NCBI GenBank assembly: GCA_964023275.1
Contig: OZ029915.1
Location: forward strand, 33,335,989 to 33,399,988
Origin: Norana najaformis
Lineage: Eukaryota; Annelida; Clitellata; Crassiclitellata; Hormogastridae
Length of the DNA: 64,000 nt
Reading direction: 5' to 3'
Under the pieces are notes generated by a model. That model did not search any database. It was not told where the DNA came from and worked only from the letters and a program-made list of their open reading frames with translations. This document shows, in pieces, positions 1-11,206 of the stretch (within the stretch, counting starts at the first letter, position 1; the number at the start of each line of letters is the position of its first letter). The position numbers were made by a program, and so were the translations under genes.

Positions 1-234
1 AAACATGCAGTGATGTAAAAAATTACGCTTGACTGGTTTTAAGTCGAGGTAGGCGTTTAAAGGCACTAATTGTAATTTTGTAATTGTAAACTGACATTTA
101 TAAAGCGCAACTTCAATAATAAACTCACGAGGGGCGCTCCCGATCCGAACCAGTGAGACCACTGTCAAATAATACAGACTTAGTAAAGTTTATTGAAAAT
201 GCATATGCAAGTCTGTTTGGTTTCATTACTACAG
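1..234. other. Intron sequence upstream of the first visible ANKAR-like exon
   Basis: No coding exon is seen. The stretch ends in an acceptor-like ...CATTACTACAG directly before an open frame, so I read it as intron. It contains a copy of the dispersed hairpin repeat (listed separately). Confidence 0.55.
88..150 (+). repeat. Dispersed 'TATAAAGCGC...GGCGCTCCCGA' hairpin repeat
   Basis: The motif ttTATAAAGCGC, about 25 nt, then GAGGGGCGCTCCCGATC recurs near 2,015, 14,812, 24,628 and 28,745 and in unit 2. The GCGC/GGCGC halves are partly complementary. It looks like one end of a short dispersed element; the family name is not known to me. Confidence 0.6.
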
Positions 235-1952
235 GGAGCACTTAAGAGGCCCGACATTCGCCATGCGCCCCTGTTCAAAGCCGTCAAGGGGTGGTGAGCG
301 TCGGCGTCGCAAGGCCCGCCTCGTCAGCTTCGACCCCTCGTTGCTGCTGACCGACTATCGAGTCGAGGACCTGTTCGAGTGGGATGCCTACGGATGGGCT
401 CCGATCCACTACGCTGCATTTCGCGGCTTCTGCCGCTGCCTTGAGATCATGATCACCGAGGTTCCGACTCTGCTCGACTTCAAGACAAACGACGACAATA
501 GATTGACCCCACTCATGCTGGCCGTCATGAGCGCCGATCTCCAGACGGTCACGTGCCTGCTGGACATGGGAGCCAGTATAGAAGCAGCCAACAGGCATAG
601 GCACGGGATCGTCGAGCTGTGCGCTTTCAAGCAGTTCACTCACATTCTGCAGTACCTGATTGACAAGGACTACCCGAACCTTCCAGTTTGGAGAAACCTC
701 GTTGGTCTTCTTGGGTCAGCCGTGGATTCGGATGTACTTGCTGCGGCCAGGTGTCTTCGCGCCATGACCTCGAAGGTCAAGGACGGCGTCAACCCGAACT
801 GGAAACCGGTCTGCGATAACGGATTTGGTGAGGTTATCGTCAAGGTGTTGAGCAGCGAAGTCTTCGACGAAGCCAAGGTTGAGTCACTGCACATGACCTT
901 GAACATAATCGCACGTGAAGAGGTCAAGCGACTTGTAGTCAACCACGGGATAATTCCGCCTTTGGTCAGGCTCTTTCAATCCCCAAACAACCTCATAGTC
1001 CAACTGTCTGCGAACGTCATCAGGGCCATCTGCGAGATCCCGGAATTTGCCGATGCAATCGTTGCCAGCGGAGCCATAGAAGCTCTAGTCGATGCACTGA
1101 GGAGCGTCCAGGAGACTCAGTCGGTCGTCGCAGTCGTAGAGACCATTGGAAGCATCGTGGCGACGAATCGGAAGTTCCAGGACCTGTTTGGCGACCTCGA
1201 GGGAGCCGTGGAAGCTCTTGTCGCCCGATTCGATGGCTGCGACAGTCGATCTCTTTTGCTTGCTCTCACTCAGACTCTGACGCGACTCGTGGCTGGTCAC
1301 GTGCGCAATCAGACGCTCTTCATTCGTGCCGGCGTCGGTCCCTACCTCGTCAACCTCGTCAAGGTCAAGAACCGTGACCTCATGATGTCGACGCTTGTCG
1401 CCATTAAGGCTCTGGCCGAGAAGAATCCCGTCGTCCAGAAGGCACTCCTGGCCGACGGAGCAATAACCCCAATACTGCAGACCCTCAAGCGCAGTCGCCA
1501 CACGTCGGTCCAGGAGAAGACTGTGGAGGCACTATGGGCGATTGCCGGCGACGACAGCAACGAACGCCTTCAGATCGCCGAAATGATCGGGGTTCGAATC
1601 CTCGTCGAGTTCGTTCTGTCGCCATCCGCCATCTTGAACTTCATAGGCGCGGACGCGATCGGCGTCCTCAGTTCGGCGCCGCTCGGACTCCATGACGCCA
1701 TGGCAACAGTGGGCGGGGTCGAAGCCTTGACGACGCTTGTGCGGAGGACGGACCGGAACGAAACCCTTGTGACGGCCGTGAAAACTTTACGGTTCCTATG
1801 CTACCGGACAGGGTTCGTGGTTTATCAGAAGAACCAGGAGACGTTGGCCGAGTGTCAGGCCATCAAAACCCTCGTCGATCTTTTGATGAATACAAACACA
1901 ACAGATATCATCAGAGCCGAGGCTGCCTACACACTCGGATGCATCGCAATGT
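235..1952 (+). CDS. ANKAR: ANKAR-like exon a: ankyrin repeats plus first ARM block (large exon)
   Basis: Open frame of about 1.7 kb. The frame is open upstream of the ATG at 263 (EHLRGPTFA) back to an acceptor at 234, so that ATG is probably internal. About residues 40-135 after it are ankyrin repeats; the rest is ARM repeats with their typical ANVIRAICE and TVEALWAIAG helices. The 3' end is placed at 1,952 (donor GTCGGT, weak) because this phase joins to exon b as ...LGCIAMC-NKETLRLIL. The open frame runs on to a stop at 1,990, which I regard as intronic. Confidence 0.85.
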
Positions 1953-4347
1953 GTCGGTATCCTATATCGAACTCGAGGTGCTGTCGGTAATATGTATCGT
2001 AATGTAATTGTAATCAAATTTATAAAGCGGCTCTTCAAGACAGATCCATCAGAGGCGCTCCCGACCTTATAGCACAAAACCAAGATAAAACAAAATGATT
2101 TTCAAGTGCTTAAGAACTAGAGGTAAAGAAAAACAAAGGAGCTCAGAAAGTTGGACCAACCACGGCCAAGCTTCTATGCTTCCGTTAAAGTTCCGTTAAA
2201 GTTTGGGCCGGGGGAGAACCAGGTAACCTTGCCCAAAAGAATGAAGGGATCTACAACTAGGAATGGATGAGATTGAGACATATAACTCTCCAGACAAGAC
2301 GGAGTACAGACTGAACTACGCATTAGAAGTAATAATAATAAACTAGTAGAATTTTTCATCGGTAACCAGTCAGCCGCAGAGGAGGATGTAAACTTTCAGT
2401 TCATAACAAAATATGGGCTCATGAAAACCTCAAATGAATATAATCAGTTTTTCATTGCTTTGTCAGGCAATAAGGAGACTCTTCGACTCATTTTGGAAAC
2501 GGAGAACTTCTGTTTCAAAGTCATCCTGGAATTGTTGCATTCAGAAAACCCCGAGGTTCAGATGCTGGCTGGCGCATCGTTGACTAGCTTCTGCTACAAC
2601 AGCGTCCAGAATCAGCAGCTAATCGCAAAGATTAGCGACCTCTTCTTCAGCCGATTTCTTCCTCTGATTCAATCGAAAGACGAAATACACAGCGCTAATG
2701 CTTCCTTCCAGGTGAGCGAATGTCTCAGTTCGCTGATATGGTGATGATGACGATTTTGAAATATAATCGTGACGTCACTTCAAGTTTACTGTAAAAACCT
2801 ATTTGCTCCAACATTGGACAACCATTTGGCAGGTGAATTCTGACGGCAGGTAAGCAGATGAGCTGTAAACAGATGACCAAATTAACAAACTTATCTTGGC
2901 ATTCGGCCCATTGTCATCTTCATACATCTTAGTCTCCTGCAGGCACTTCTCCCATTTGTTTAAATTTCTGCTATTTGTTAGCATAAACTTAACCAGAACA
3001 TTTGATTTCTCAAATGCATGGTTTACACTAATCCCAAACTTAAGATGCATCTTCTGACAACTGTCCGATAGCCACGTTCCATGGCATTTAAGAGATACTA
3101 AAAGGCGCTATGTAAATGTTCAGCTACATACATACAATCACATCTGAAAATGATCTTATATATGTACTCGGGATGGAAATTTGTATTTCTATGCGTCTGT
3201 CTTGAGCAGGTGGTTGTCATGGCTCGGATGTTCGTCGACAAGAGACAGGCGAACGCAGCAGCCGTCGGCATCAAGACCCTCGCAGATCTCATCGTCCGAT
3301 CCAAGTCAGACGCGGTCCTTTCACTCACAGCCGGCTTCATCGCAGCGCTCTCGCACACCAGAGCAGGCATGCTTTACCATCTACTATATATGGGATGATC
3401 TATATTTTCTTATAAGGATATTGGAAGAAAACGGATATGATGCTTCGGTAACTCGTCTCAGAGGGGTGGGCTATCCAATTGCTGTTGAAACTGCCATTTG
3501 GCGCACAGGCAGCATAATTATTTCGTGGGTGGATGCATGTTCTGCCACTCACTATAATCCACCGCAAAATGTTAGCGTAACTGCAAGGCAGCGTGAGGTG
3601 AATATGTTCGAAGGAAGCCAAGAAAAATAATGGCATGGTTTCCAGTAGTGGTAGTGAAAAATCTGCTTAACATATAAGCTAGTGTTAGAAATGTCCTGTT
3701 ACAATACAATATTTGTTCCATTTGGTTTAGACCCACATATTCATACAGCTTCCTTATCACAATGCGTAAAGTATCTGTAGACGTGTCATAGGCTTACACA
3801 AAAGGCCATAGCTAGACTAGGTCCAAGGGAAAACTAATAACATCTGTCTGGAAGGACTAATATCTGTTTAATGGATTAGCGATCAAAATTTGCAAATGAG
3901 AACTGAGTCAGCTGGCATCAGGAACGGATAGTGCCGATGATAATGCGACGAAAACAATGCTGTCATACTGATGACACTGATGACGAAACTGGCTTTCTGC
4001 GAGGGGATCACATCGCAGTTACAGGCTGTCCTGGTAAGTGACTTATAATCTGTTCATGCGTAGGAATTCCGAATGCCTTCATATCGATCGAAGTCGTTCA
4101 CTCACTCTGTCGACTGTTGCTCCATCCGTTTGAGATTGCTCGCGGCAACGCTGCAATTGCTCTCGGTTATCTGTCGTGCAACCCAGAAGCCAGGCGACAA
4201 CTGCTCAACGAGTAAGTCGTGTTCTCAACTATACGTAGGGTGTCTGAGAAGTTGCAACACAAATAAAGGCCTACACTCATAACCGATATACTGCAACACT
4301 AACACTGTATGAATGCCTGTAGGTACAATATGTTGGTACATATGTAC

Positions 4348-4378
<31 letters not shown>

Positions 4379-6427
4379 TGTATGTATGTATGTATGTATT
4401 TATGGTCATTTTCACATTCATTGGTATAATATGAGCCAATTAATGCGCCGTAAAACAACATAATTTTACTACACAAATATTATTATTATTTCTGCATTTA
4501 TTAAGCTCCATTATCTAATGACTAAGCATCAATCGATGGCGCAGAGCAATTGTGAGTGAAGGGCTTGGTCAAAGTCCCTACACAGTAACCGTTTCAGGAG
4601 AGGAGGCTCGAACCCGTAATCTCCGCGTAAAAGCCGAGCATTCTATCCAATCGGCTACCGTGCCGATTATATGGTGCAGTACTGTGCATTTACAAGACCA
4701 TATGTTCAAGGTGCTGAATAAGGTGCTATGTCCCACATGCCGATATTCTGCTTGTATACACGCAAGGTGCCGATTGTATCCGCTGCTTATGAAAATACTG
4801 CAATTCTACACGCAAGACAACCGACTGTGCGATGAATTCCTTGAGGACTGGACCCACTACCTCAGGGTTGGAGTCCCTCCGATCGAGTAAGTTTTGCTTC
4901 TGACAAACACTTTTAATCTATATACGGTGTTGACTTATCTTGGGTTCTGAAACCGTCCGTCGCATAACATGGCAGTTGGTTACATAACATGGCAGTTGGT
5001 TACATAACATGGCAGTTGGTTACATAACATGGCAGTTGGTTACATAACATGGCAGTTGGTTACATAACATGGCAGTTGGTTACATAACATGGCAGTTGGT
5101 TACATAACATGGCAGTTGGTTACATAACATGGCAGTTGGTTACATAACATGGCAGTTGGTTACATAACATGGCAGTTGGTTACATAACATGGCAGTTGGT
5201 TACATAACATGGCAGTTGGTTACATAACATGGCAGTTGGTTACATAACATGGCAGTTGGTTACATAACATGGCAGTTGGTTACATAACATGGCAGTTGGT
5301 TACATAACATGGCAGTTGGTTACATAACATGGCAGTTGGTTACATAACATGGCAGTTGGTTACATAACATGGCAGGTGGTTACACTGAATTGAAACGCGT
5401 TACGGTGCACTTGAAATAGTTTAAGCAGAGGGCTTCACTTGAGAAAGTGAGAACCAGATTTCCACCACTGAACGCAAAAGGCATGGAGAAACATCGCTTG
5501 CAGCTGAAAGAAATTTGCTGTGGCAACTGTGCTGTCTAGAAGAAGCCAACGATCCTGAAACGTATTTTGTTGTTCTAAATGTTTTGTTTCACCTGCATAT
5601 ATTTCATATAAAGATTTATGTATAGGTTTGTTCGTTTTTTTACATTATTTGAAGACTAATAGTTTTTGTTCATTCTGACATTAAACGAAACAATTAATAG
5701 TTCGTTTTTTTACATTAAATGAAGATCAATAGTCCATTTTACATTATAGTTGGCGTATAATTGTAACCATATGCAATTATGCTCCCAAGCAAGACATACT
5801 CAGTCTATGTAAGCGAAGCTCTGTAGGTGATTTCTGAGGTGAACCGGATATAAAACATTGTGCCTTCAGTCAGCAGTCATGCAACCCGCTGTGTAGGCTA
5901 AACATGTAAACCTCATGCGTCAGTTGCCACAGGCTGCATGTGGGCTATAGTGATGTATTCGTCGATGTATTGACCACGACTAATGGTATTTCAGTCAGAG
6001 TAAAGCGCACCTGGTCCGCCGAAGAGAAGTGCAGGTTCTGGACGAGGTTAGGCCGATGACGCTATCCGGCGATGACGACCCCGGCTACGACCCGCTTACA
6101 GCGGCTCAGAGAGCAGCAGCCGAAGACGCCGATGACACGATCGAAATGACGGATGCCTCGAAGCCAAGACGGCGCAGCAAACGACACACAAAGGTACAGC
6201 AGATGACACCCGCCGCCGATGTTCCATCGACGCCAGGTGGTGTTTCCAGAGACGGTGGAGAGGAGGAAATGGACAGAGAGGAAGAGGAAGAGGAGGAAGA
6301 AGAAGACAAAGTGGAAGAGGAGGAAGAAGAAAAGGAAGTGATGTACTTGACAAAAGTGGAAAATAAATCCAGGTGTCCGCCATGTAAGCCAAAGAGGCTG
6401 TCTGCAGCAACATCGAACAATGTGTGA
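235..6427 (+). CDS. ANKAR: ANKAR-like ankyrin and armadillo repeat protein, 3' part of gene (six exons)
   Basis: Six exons join in frame: 235-1952, 2467-2711, 3210-3366, 4064-4211, 4767-4886 and 5995-6427 (stop TGA at 6425). Two ankyrin repeats (around GWAPIHYAAFRG and LTPLMLAVMSADLQTVTCLL) are followed by many armadillo-type helices (for example NLIVQLSANVIRAICEIPE) and by HTRAG-IPNAF...ALGYLSCNPEARRQLLNECR, which follows the C-terminal layout I know from vertebrate ANKAR. The tail is specific to this gene: acidic, with a long Glu run. About 940 codons are visible. Vertebrate ANKAR is roughly 1,400 residues, so the N-terminus lies left of the window. ANKAR is a poorly characterised repeat scaffold; no catalytic residues are seen or expected. 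Exon boundaries are inferred from phase and splice motifs. Confidence 0.85.
1953..2466 (+). other. ANKAR-like intron with hairpin repeat
   Basis: Intron between exons a and b. It holds a second copy of the hairpin repeat at about 2,015-2,070 (TTTATAAAGCGGC...AGAGGCGCTCCCGA). No other feature seen. Confidence 0.6.
2467..2711 (+). CDS. ANKAR: ANKAR-like exon b: ARM repeats
   Basis: Acceptor ...GCTTTGTCAG and donor CCAG|GTGAGC. The exon encodes NKETLRLILETENF...VQMLAGASLTSFCYN...IHSANASFQ, the usual three-helix ARM pattern. It enters in phase 1 and leaves in phase 0. Confidence 0.85.
2712..3209 (+). other. ANKAR-like intron
   Basis: No gene or clear repeat seen; ends in an acceptor ...GTCTTGAGCAG. 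Confidence 0.6.
3210..3366 (+). CDS. ANKAR: ANKAR-like exon c: ARM repeat ending in HTRAG
   Basis: Encodes VVVMARMFVDKRQANAAAVG...GFIAALSHTRA(G). The frame joins to exon d as HTRA-G-IPNAF, matching the HTRAGIPEAF layout of vertebrate ANKAR. The required donor is CAG|GCATGC, so the following intron appears to start with GC instead of GT. Confidence 0.8.
3367..4063 (+). other. ANKAR-like intron, apparently GC-AG
   Basis: Begins GCATGC, ends GCGTAG. No GT lies at a position that keeps the frame and the conserved HTRAG join. No other feature seen. Confidence 0.5.
4064..4211 (+). CDS. ANKAR: ANKAR-like exon d: ARM repeat (ALGYLSCN)
   Basis: Encodes (G)IPNAFISIEVVHSLCRLLLH...IARGNAAIALGYLSCNPEARRQLLN(E), a textbook ARM repeat. 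Donor GA|GTAAGT; phase 1 in, phase 2 out. Confidence 0.85.
4346..4400. repeat. (GTAT)n microsatellite
   Basis: About 13 tandem GTAT units in an intron. Confidence 0.95.
4545..4680 (-). repeat. tRNA-derived SINE-like element
   Basis: On the minus strand, box A TAGCCGATTGG and box B GGTTCGAGCC are spaced as in a tRNA (head roughly 4,600-4,670). An unrelated body follows towards 4,545 (GAAACGGTTACTGTGTAGGG). The anticodon region is degenerate, so this is a SINE head and not a functional tRNA gene. Confidence 0.65.
4767..4886 (+). CDS. ANKAR: ANKAR-like exon e: end of ARM region
   Basis: Encodes (E)CRLYPLLMKILQFYTQDN...CDEFLEDWTHYLRVGVPPI; continues the conserved LLNECR junction. Donor GA|GTAAGT, 120 nt, phase 2 to phase 2. 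Confidence 0.8.
4887..5994 (+). other. ANKAR-like intron containing a 20-bp minisatellite
   Basis: Intron e/f. The first half is the minisatellite (separate entry). The remainder is AT-rich with a repeated phrase TTCGTTTTTTTACATTA (about 5,632 and 5,701). Ends in a good acceptor TATTTCAG. Confidence 0.65.
4961..5380. repeat. Minisatellite, 20-bp unit, about 21 copies
   Basis: Unit TACATAACATGGCAGTTGGT is repeated head to tail 21 times and is perfect except for the first two bases and one T-to-G change in the last copy. The unit is not a multiple of 3 and carries a stop in frame (ACA TAA), so it is non-coding. The homogeneity suggests recent expansion. Confidence 0.97.
5995..6427 (+). CDS. 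ANKAR: ANKAR-like terminal exon with acidic tail
   Basis: Encodes (D)QSKAHLVRRREVQVLDE...DDDPGYDPLTAAQRAAAE, then a basic stretch KPRRRSKRHTK and a Glu-rich run (EEEMDREEEEEEEEEDK) before the stop at 6,425-6,427. Low complexity; probably disordered. The KPRRRSKR stretch could act as a nuclear signal (inference). Confidence 0.8.
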
Positions 6428-6892
6428 GAATGATACCTTTTTCATGTAGACAGTGAAAATAATTCCAAACACAGATTTCTGGTTTCTAATTTAGGCAACG
6501 AAACTTGTAGTAATACAACAACCGTTTGTGGCATTTGAGCAAGACTAGTCAATTGGCGATTATATACATATCGATTGCGTAACATTGCTGGGAGTACTTA
6601 TCTACAATGCATTTGTATATGATTGTTTATGATGCTAACTATTAAAAATGTTCCTTCAAAGAAGTGGATATCTTTCAACATTAGTTGAATACTTCATTTT
6701 TCGTGTGACGAATTTTAAATTTATAAGAGTTTCAGACCGTTTGACGATACTGCATTAGAAACATTTTTCAACAACTTGCTTTCTATAATGATCCTAACTT
6801 GACAGGTTGAGTTGAGTTCTTAGATGGCGTACTTATTTACTTCTACAGTAAAATTTGGCCATACGTGTATGTCATTAACATGTGTAGTTCTA

Positions 6893-6898
6893 AATAAA
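6893..6898 (+). promoter_or_regulatory. Possible polyadenylation signal AATAAA of the ANKAR-like gene
   Basis: AATAAA lies 466 nt after the stop. It is the first canonical hexamer I noticed, but AATAAA is common in AT-rich DNA. Confidence 0.3.
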
Positions 6899-8512
6899 AA
6901 CACAAGAGCAGGTCCATATTTCGACAGCTTTCGCAGGAATTAAATGCCAAATTAGTGCAGAAATCCAGATTCTTCTCCATCCATTTTTACATACCTTACC
7001 AATGTCTTTGAAGTAGATTGACTTACTAGATAGCCTAATGCATCTTCCGACAGAACTGAAGCTGAGAAGAATTGTAATTTTGCTAAGAATCCAGTCTGGA
7101 GTTAATGGAGAAGTCTCAGCGGATAAAATTCGATGGATACGTTGCAGTAATCCATCATTTCTGACTTTATAATGCTCATGAAGAAGAAAAGGGTGCGGTC
7201 TCTTCAAAAAAGGTGGAAAAAAATTCTGAAAAGTTATAAAAGTTAAAAATCGTGACGCTCCAATTTATCCTACTCTCTGTAGATCTAAAGTTCAAACATC
7301 TAAATTCGTCCAGTGACACTTGGCTCTCTGGAAAACACCCTTAGTTCACGCCCATGAAGGAAAACATAACCCGTCGTGTTCTCTAGAGCCCACAGCTGTG
7401 TTTCTAATAGGATTTCATTGGCCGTGACTGTCCAGAGACAACCCACAGAAGCGCCGTCTATGTAATTGGATCGTCGACATCGTCAGTTCGATTAACGGAG
7501 AGACCAAAATGGACTTACAAGATGACCAAATAAATCCAAAAAATAACTCATCTGGGCTGATTTATTAAAGCTTATGGCGAGACAGATAGAACGGTATGCG
7601 GACATGCGAACAGACACAAAGGGACAGGAATAGAGAGAAAAATATAAAGCTCTTAGGCAACCGAAAGGGGAACGCAAGGAAGAGACTTTCAAGAGTGGCA
7701 GAAATATCTAAAGTCTCTTTAAACGAATATAGAAAAATTGTTAATAGCCTATTAGGCATGATAAAAACGCATACAAATAACACATATATTTATCAAACAG
7801 ACTATGCGGTATCTCTGCTTGTTTGCTTGTCGCTAATGATAAATCACCATTTACTCGGTATACGTCGCGGCATATCTCACGCAGGACGCTAATATTTTCA
7901 ACAGAATTTGGTGTATGTCATTAGTGGTTGCGATTTGCGTTAGCAGTCTATAACCAGTCATCCTCTGATGGGATTTCAGGTAGTTGTAAAGATATCATAT
8001 TCGTATAAGGTATTTGAAAATTAACAGTTGACTCTTATATCCTAGTTCTGTTGTTGTTGCCTTTGATTCAAAGGCAAATTTCTTGTGAGTCAGTTTTTCT
8101 TACTTTGGATACTACATTTACTGTTCATTCATGTTTGCGTTTGTTTGAGTTATGCATTGCATAATAAAGTTTATTTGTTGAACTGCTTTTTGCCAGCATT
8201 TCTCCCGATGTATTCATCAGTCGCAAATCCGCGAGTTTCACGTTTCTTCACAAACTAAGTTAAAATATACTCGATTAGTCTAATTTATCCAACTTTATCA
8301 TGCCGTGTTAACTCGAGAGAGCCACAGAAAATTTTTGAGATAGATAGATAGATAGTGAGGAATAAGCATGCATGGCAATAGAGATCGCTTCATAGGTATA
8401 GTGTTTTCGCTCTTTTTATTGTACCCAATAGAACTTGCGTAGTGTAGGTTATAAAAATATTAAACAATGAAAATGTCATTCATAGCACCATATGCAGACA
8501 GACATATGAACA

Positions 8513-8630
8513 CACACATACATACATGCATACATGTATGCATGCATACATGCATGCATTACATGCACAGGCATACATACGTAAGCCAACTTACATGCAT
8601 CCATACGGACGGACGGACGGACGGACGGAG
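8513..8630. repeat. CATA/CATG-rich and (ACGG)n simple repeats
   Basis: Alternating CATACATG units are followed by six ACGG units. Confidence 0.9.
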
Positions 8631-10324
8631 AAACAAAAGGTGGAGGGACAATCGATTGAATTGCATGCATTGGACAATAGGCATAGATGAGCATTCAAAT
8701 ATGTGCCATGGATTCCCTGAGGCTTCACAGATCAAACGGAGACTCGCATAAATAAAGACGGAGGACTTACTCGTCAGTCACTGTCTTGCGGACGAAATTT
8801 GCGTGGCACTCGAGTATGGAGTACATATTCAAAATCTAGGCAAATACTACGGGCAAACTCCAGTTCGAACGATAGGCACTGTCTAAGTCGGGCAGGTCTC
8901 TTGTCCATAATTGGTAGGCGGATAGGTGGGTGGTGGCATTTTCTATGCGAGGATCTTTTAAAAAGTTAACAGACGAATGCGCTCGTGCGAGGAAATAGAG
9001 CCACTTCCAAACATTTTAAGACTCGCCGACAATTGTTCGTGTTGAATAAACATAACATGAGTCTTGTGTGCTATTCTATTTAGCTGTTGCTGACACTTCG
9101 AAATGATAGAGCACATGCCTGCTACAGGAAGATTTGGTCATTGTCTTTGTCTATTGTCCGACGGTCGTATTTGATTGCACTAGTAGAGTATTGTATGTTT
9201 GGACAATACACCTGCACAATAATAGCTGATCCTTTACGCTTTACAGAGGATCCTTTACAAGAAACATTTCGATGCGGCGCTTGAAGAGTTACACTGCTGA
9301 TCAGATCAGATGAAATTTGATAAGATGTAATCGGGCATGATTTAGCATTAAGCCTGTTTCTTAAACAAACATCGTCAGATAAGACGAACCAAGATGCTTG
9401 ATTAAAGCCATGTAAAAATGAGTAGTGCTAAATACGCACGAACACACTCGCATACATTAAAATTAAATTAAATTCAACCAGCGCATAATACGGTAGCGTC
9501 GCGCTATATCTTTGATTGAAAGTATTATTAGCTACAATCAAAATCAATTTCACCGTCGTTTGACAGAGTTATCTGTAATTCAAAGCATAAAGTTCTGTAT
9601 CAAATGACGGAAACAGTGAGTCTGTGCTTAATTTATGCGTCTGTACTTGCATACGCCACAATCACAATTAAGGCGGAAACTAATTAGAAATGCAAATGCA
9701 ACAAAGCAATTATTATTGCACGTTGGTCACAAGCCATTCTTTTGCACAACAGATTATAATTATTCAGTTCGTTCTTATAAAGACAAATCTAGGCAACTGT
9801 TTCCGTTACAATACGCTAAAAATTTCGCATCAGCCTAATTTCATCCTCAGTTTTTCCTCAAATCTGTTGCATATTTTTACATACATATTCGGACAATAAT
9901 GCGCTCTTCTTCCGATTATGATTCGCAGAACCAGCGTGCATCATACGGGAAACATATTATTCTGAAAACTTACACACTCAGTCACAGACACAGACGCACA
10001 CACTCGTTGTCTCTCTGTCTACCCTTCTGTTTGGCTAACTTTCCCTGTCTCTATCTGCACTCTAGTTTGCCTCTTTCTTTGTCTCATTCTTTCCTTCTCT
10101 ATGTTTCTATCTCTGTCCATCTGCGTACCTTTCTCTCACTCTCTGACTCAGACACACACAACGCCGCACAGAGACGAGTCCGCCTTTTAGCGCTATATTT
10201 GAGGTTCGAATCCCGGTGTGTCGTGCAAAATGCACCATTTATCATTAAGCCATGCAGGCCACAAAATTACACAGCATTATAATCAATTAGGCAACTTAAT
10301 ATAACCCAAAGACAATATAAGAAA

Positions 10325-11206
10325 CTTAAAATGTAGACAAAACACAATGTCATATCTGTTTTGCAGAAAACAGTCACGAAAGCGACAGCAATAGTTTCTG
10401 CACAGAAAAGCAGGTCATTTTCAGACCCAGGAAAAATATGACTACATCGTCTTGACATTTACAACACAGACGAAATGTTCTGGAAAACAACAAAACGACA
10501 TAAACCACACGAACGCATTAGAATATGCAGTAGTAATCCACGACAACGACGATGACGATGATGACGACGACGATTTACAAAGCTGACTGTTGGAATGTTT
10601 ACCGTGTCATCTCATGTGTGAGTCATGTGAATAAATGTAGGCCTGCTCGAGTCATTCTGCATGCGACGATTAATTAGCATTACCTCCTACAGTGGCAGTT
10701 CAGCCTTATGCAAATCACGGCCCTCTGTTAACTCAAGTAATCGATTGACAACAGGCCGATTCGACAACGATGCAAGATAAATAAAGTCTGATTTCTGTAA
10801 TTAATCCCTAGTTCAGGTAAAATACACTTGAATTTTAAAACACACGCAACGTGGCACAAAATTCTAACGTACCTGTTAAAGAATAGCTTGGCTTACTGGA
10901 AGACTCATTCTTCAAACTTATTATGATACTTACCTATATAATTACTCACTCAAATAATTGCACAGTTAATTACTTATTTAATGATAAATAATGAGCCACT
11001 TAAATATTTATATGCCAACCATATACTGAATTGATTAAACATATAGCAAATAATTCAGTACCGAGTGTTGCTAAAACTGTTATATATATATATGTAAAGA
11101 AAACAAGTGTTGTTGAATTTAATGAGTGGCTCTGTTAAAAGAACAGATTAATTAATGCGAGGTTGAAATGACTGTCTTATCTTAGATGTATAATCCGTGT
11201 GTTGTC
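10325..11206. other. Intergenic start of unit 1
   Basis: AT-rich; a GATGAC-type repeat near 10,550 and (TA)n near 11,081. No gene seen. Confidence 0.6.

Larger units (their letters stand above)
4212..4766 (+). other. ANKAR-like intron with (GTAT)n and a tRNA-derived SINE
   Basis: Contains a GTAT microsatellite and a minus-strand tRNA-like element (both listed separately). Ends in acceptor ACGCAAG. Confidence 0.6.
6428..10324. other. 3' UTR and intergenic DNA, no gene seen
   Basis: AT-rich. It contains (GATA)n near 8,338, (CATA/CATG)n at 8,513-8,570, (ACGG)n at 8,606-8,630 and a CT-rich stretch at 10,010-10,150. An isolated tRNA-type box B, GGTTCGAATCCCGG, lies at about 10,203-10,216 without a box A. 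The short open frames here are low-complexity products. Confidence 0.6.

Noticed and set aside
3960-4033. ARM-like frame MTKLAFCEGITSQLQAVL with GTAAGT in the ANKAR-like gene
   Set aside because: Only 30 nt before the next exon, no acceptor, and it would separate the conserved HTRAG-IPNAF join.
4961-5380. CRISPR-like array
   Set aside because: Units are contiguous without spacers and lie in a eukaryotic intron; it is a minisatellite.
8467-8751. 94-codon His/Met/Thr-rich open frame
   Set aside because: Produced by CATA/CATG simple repeats.
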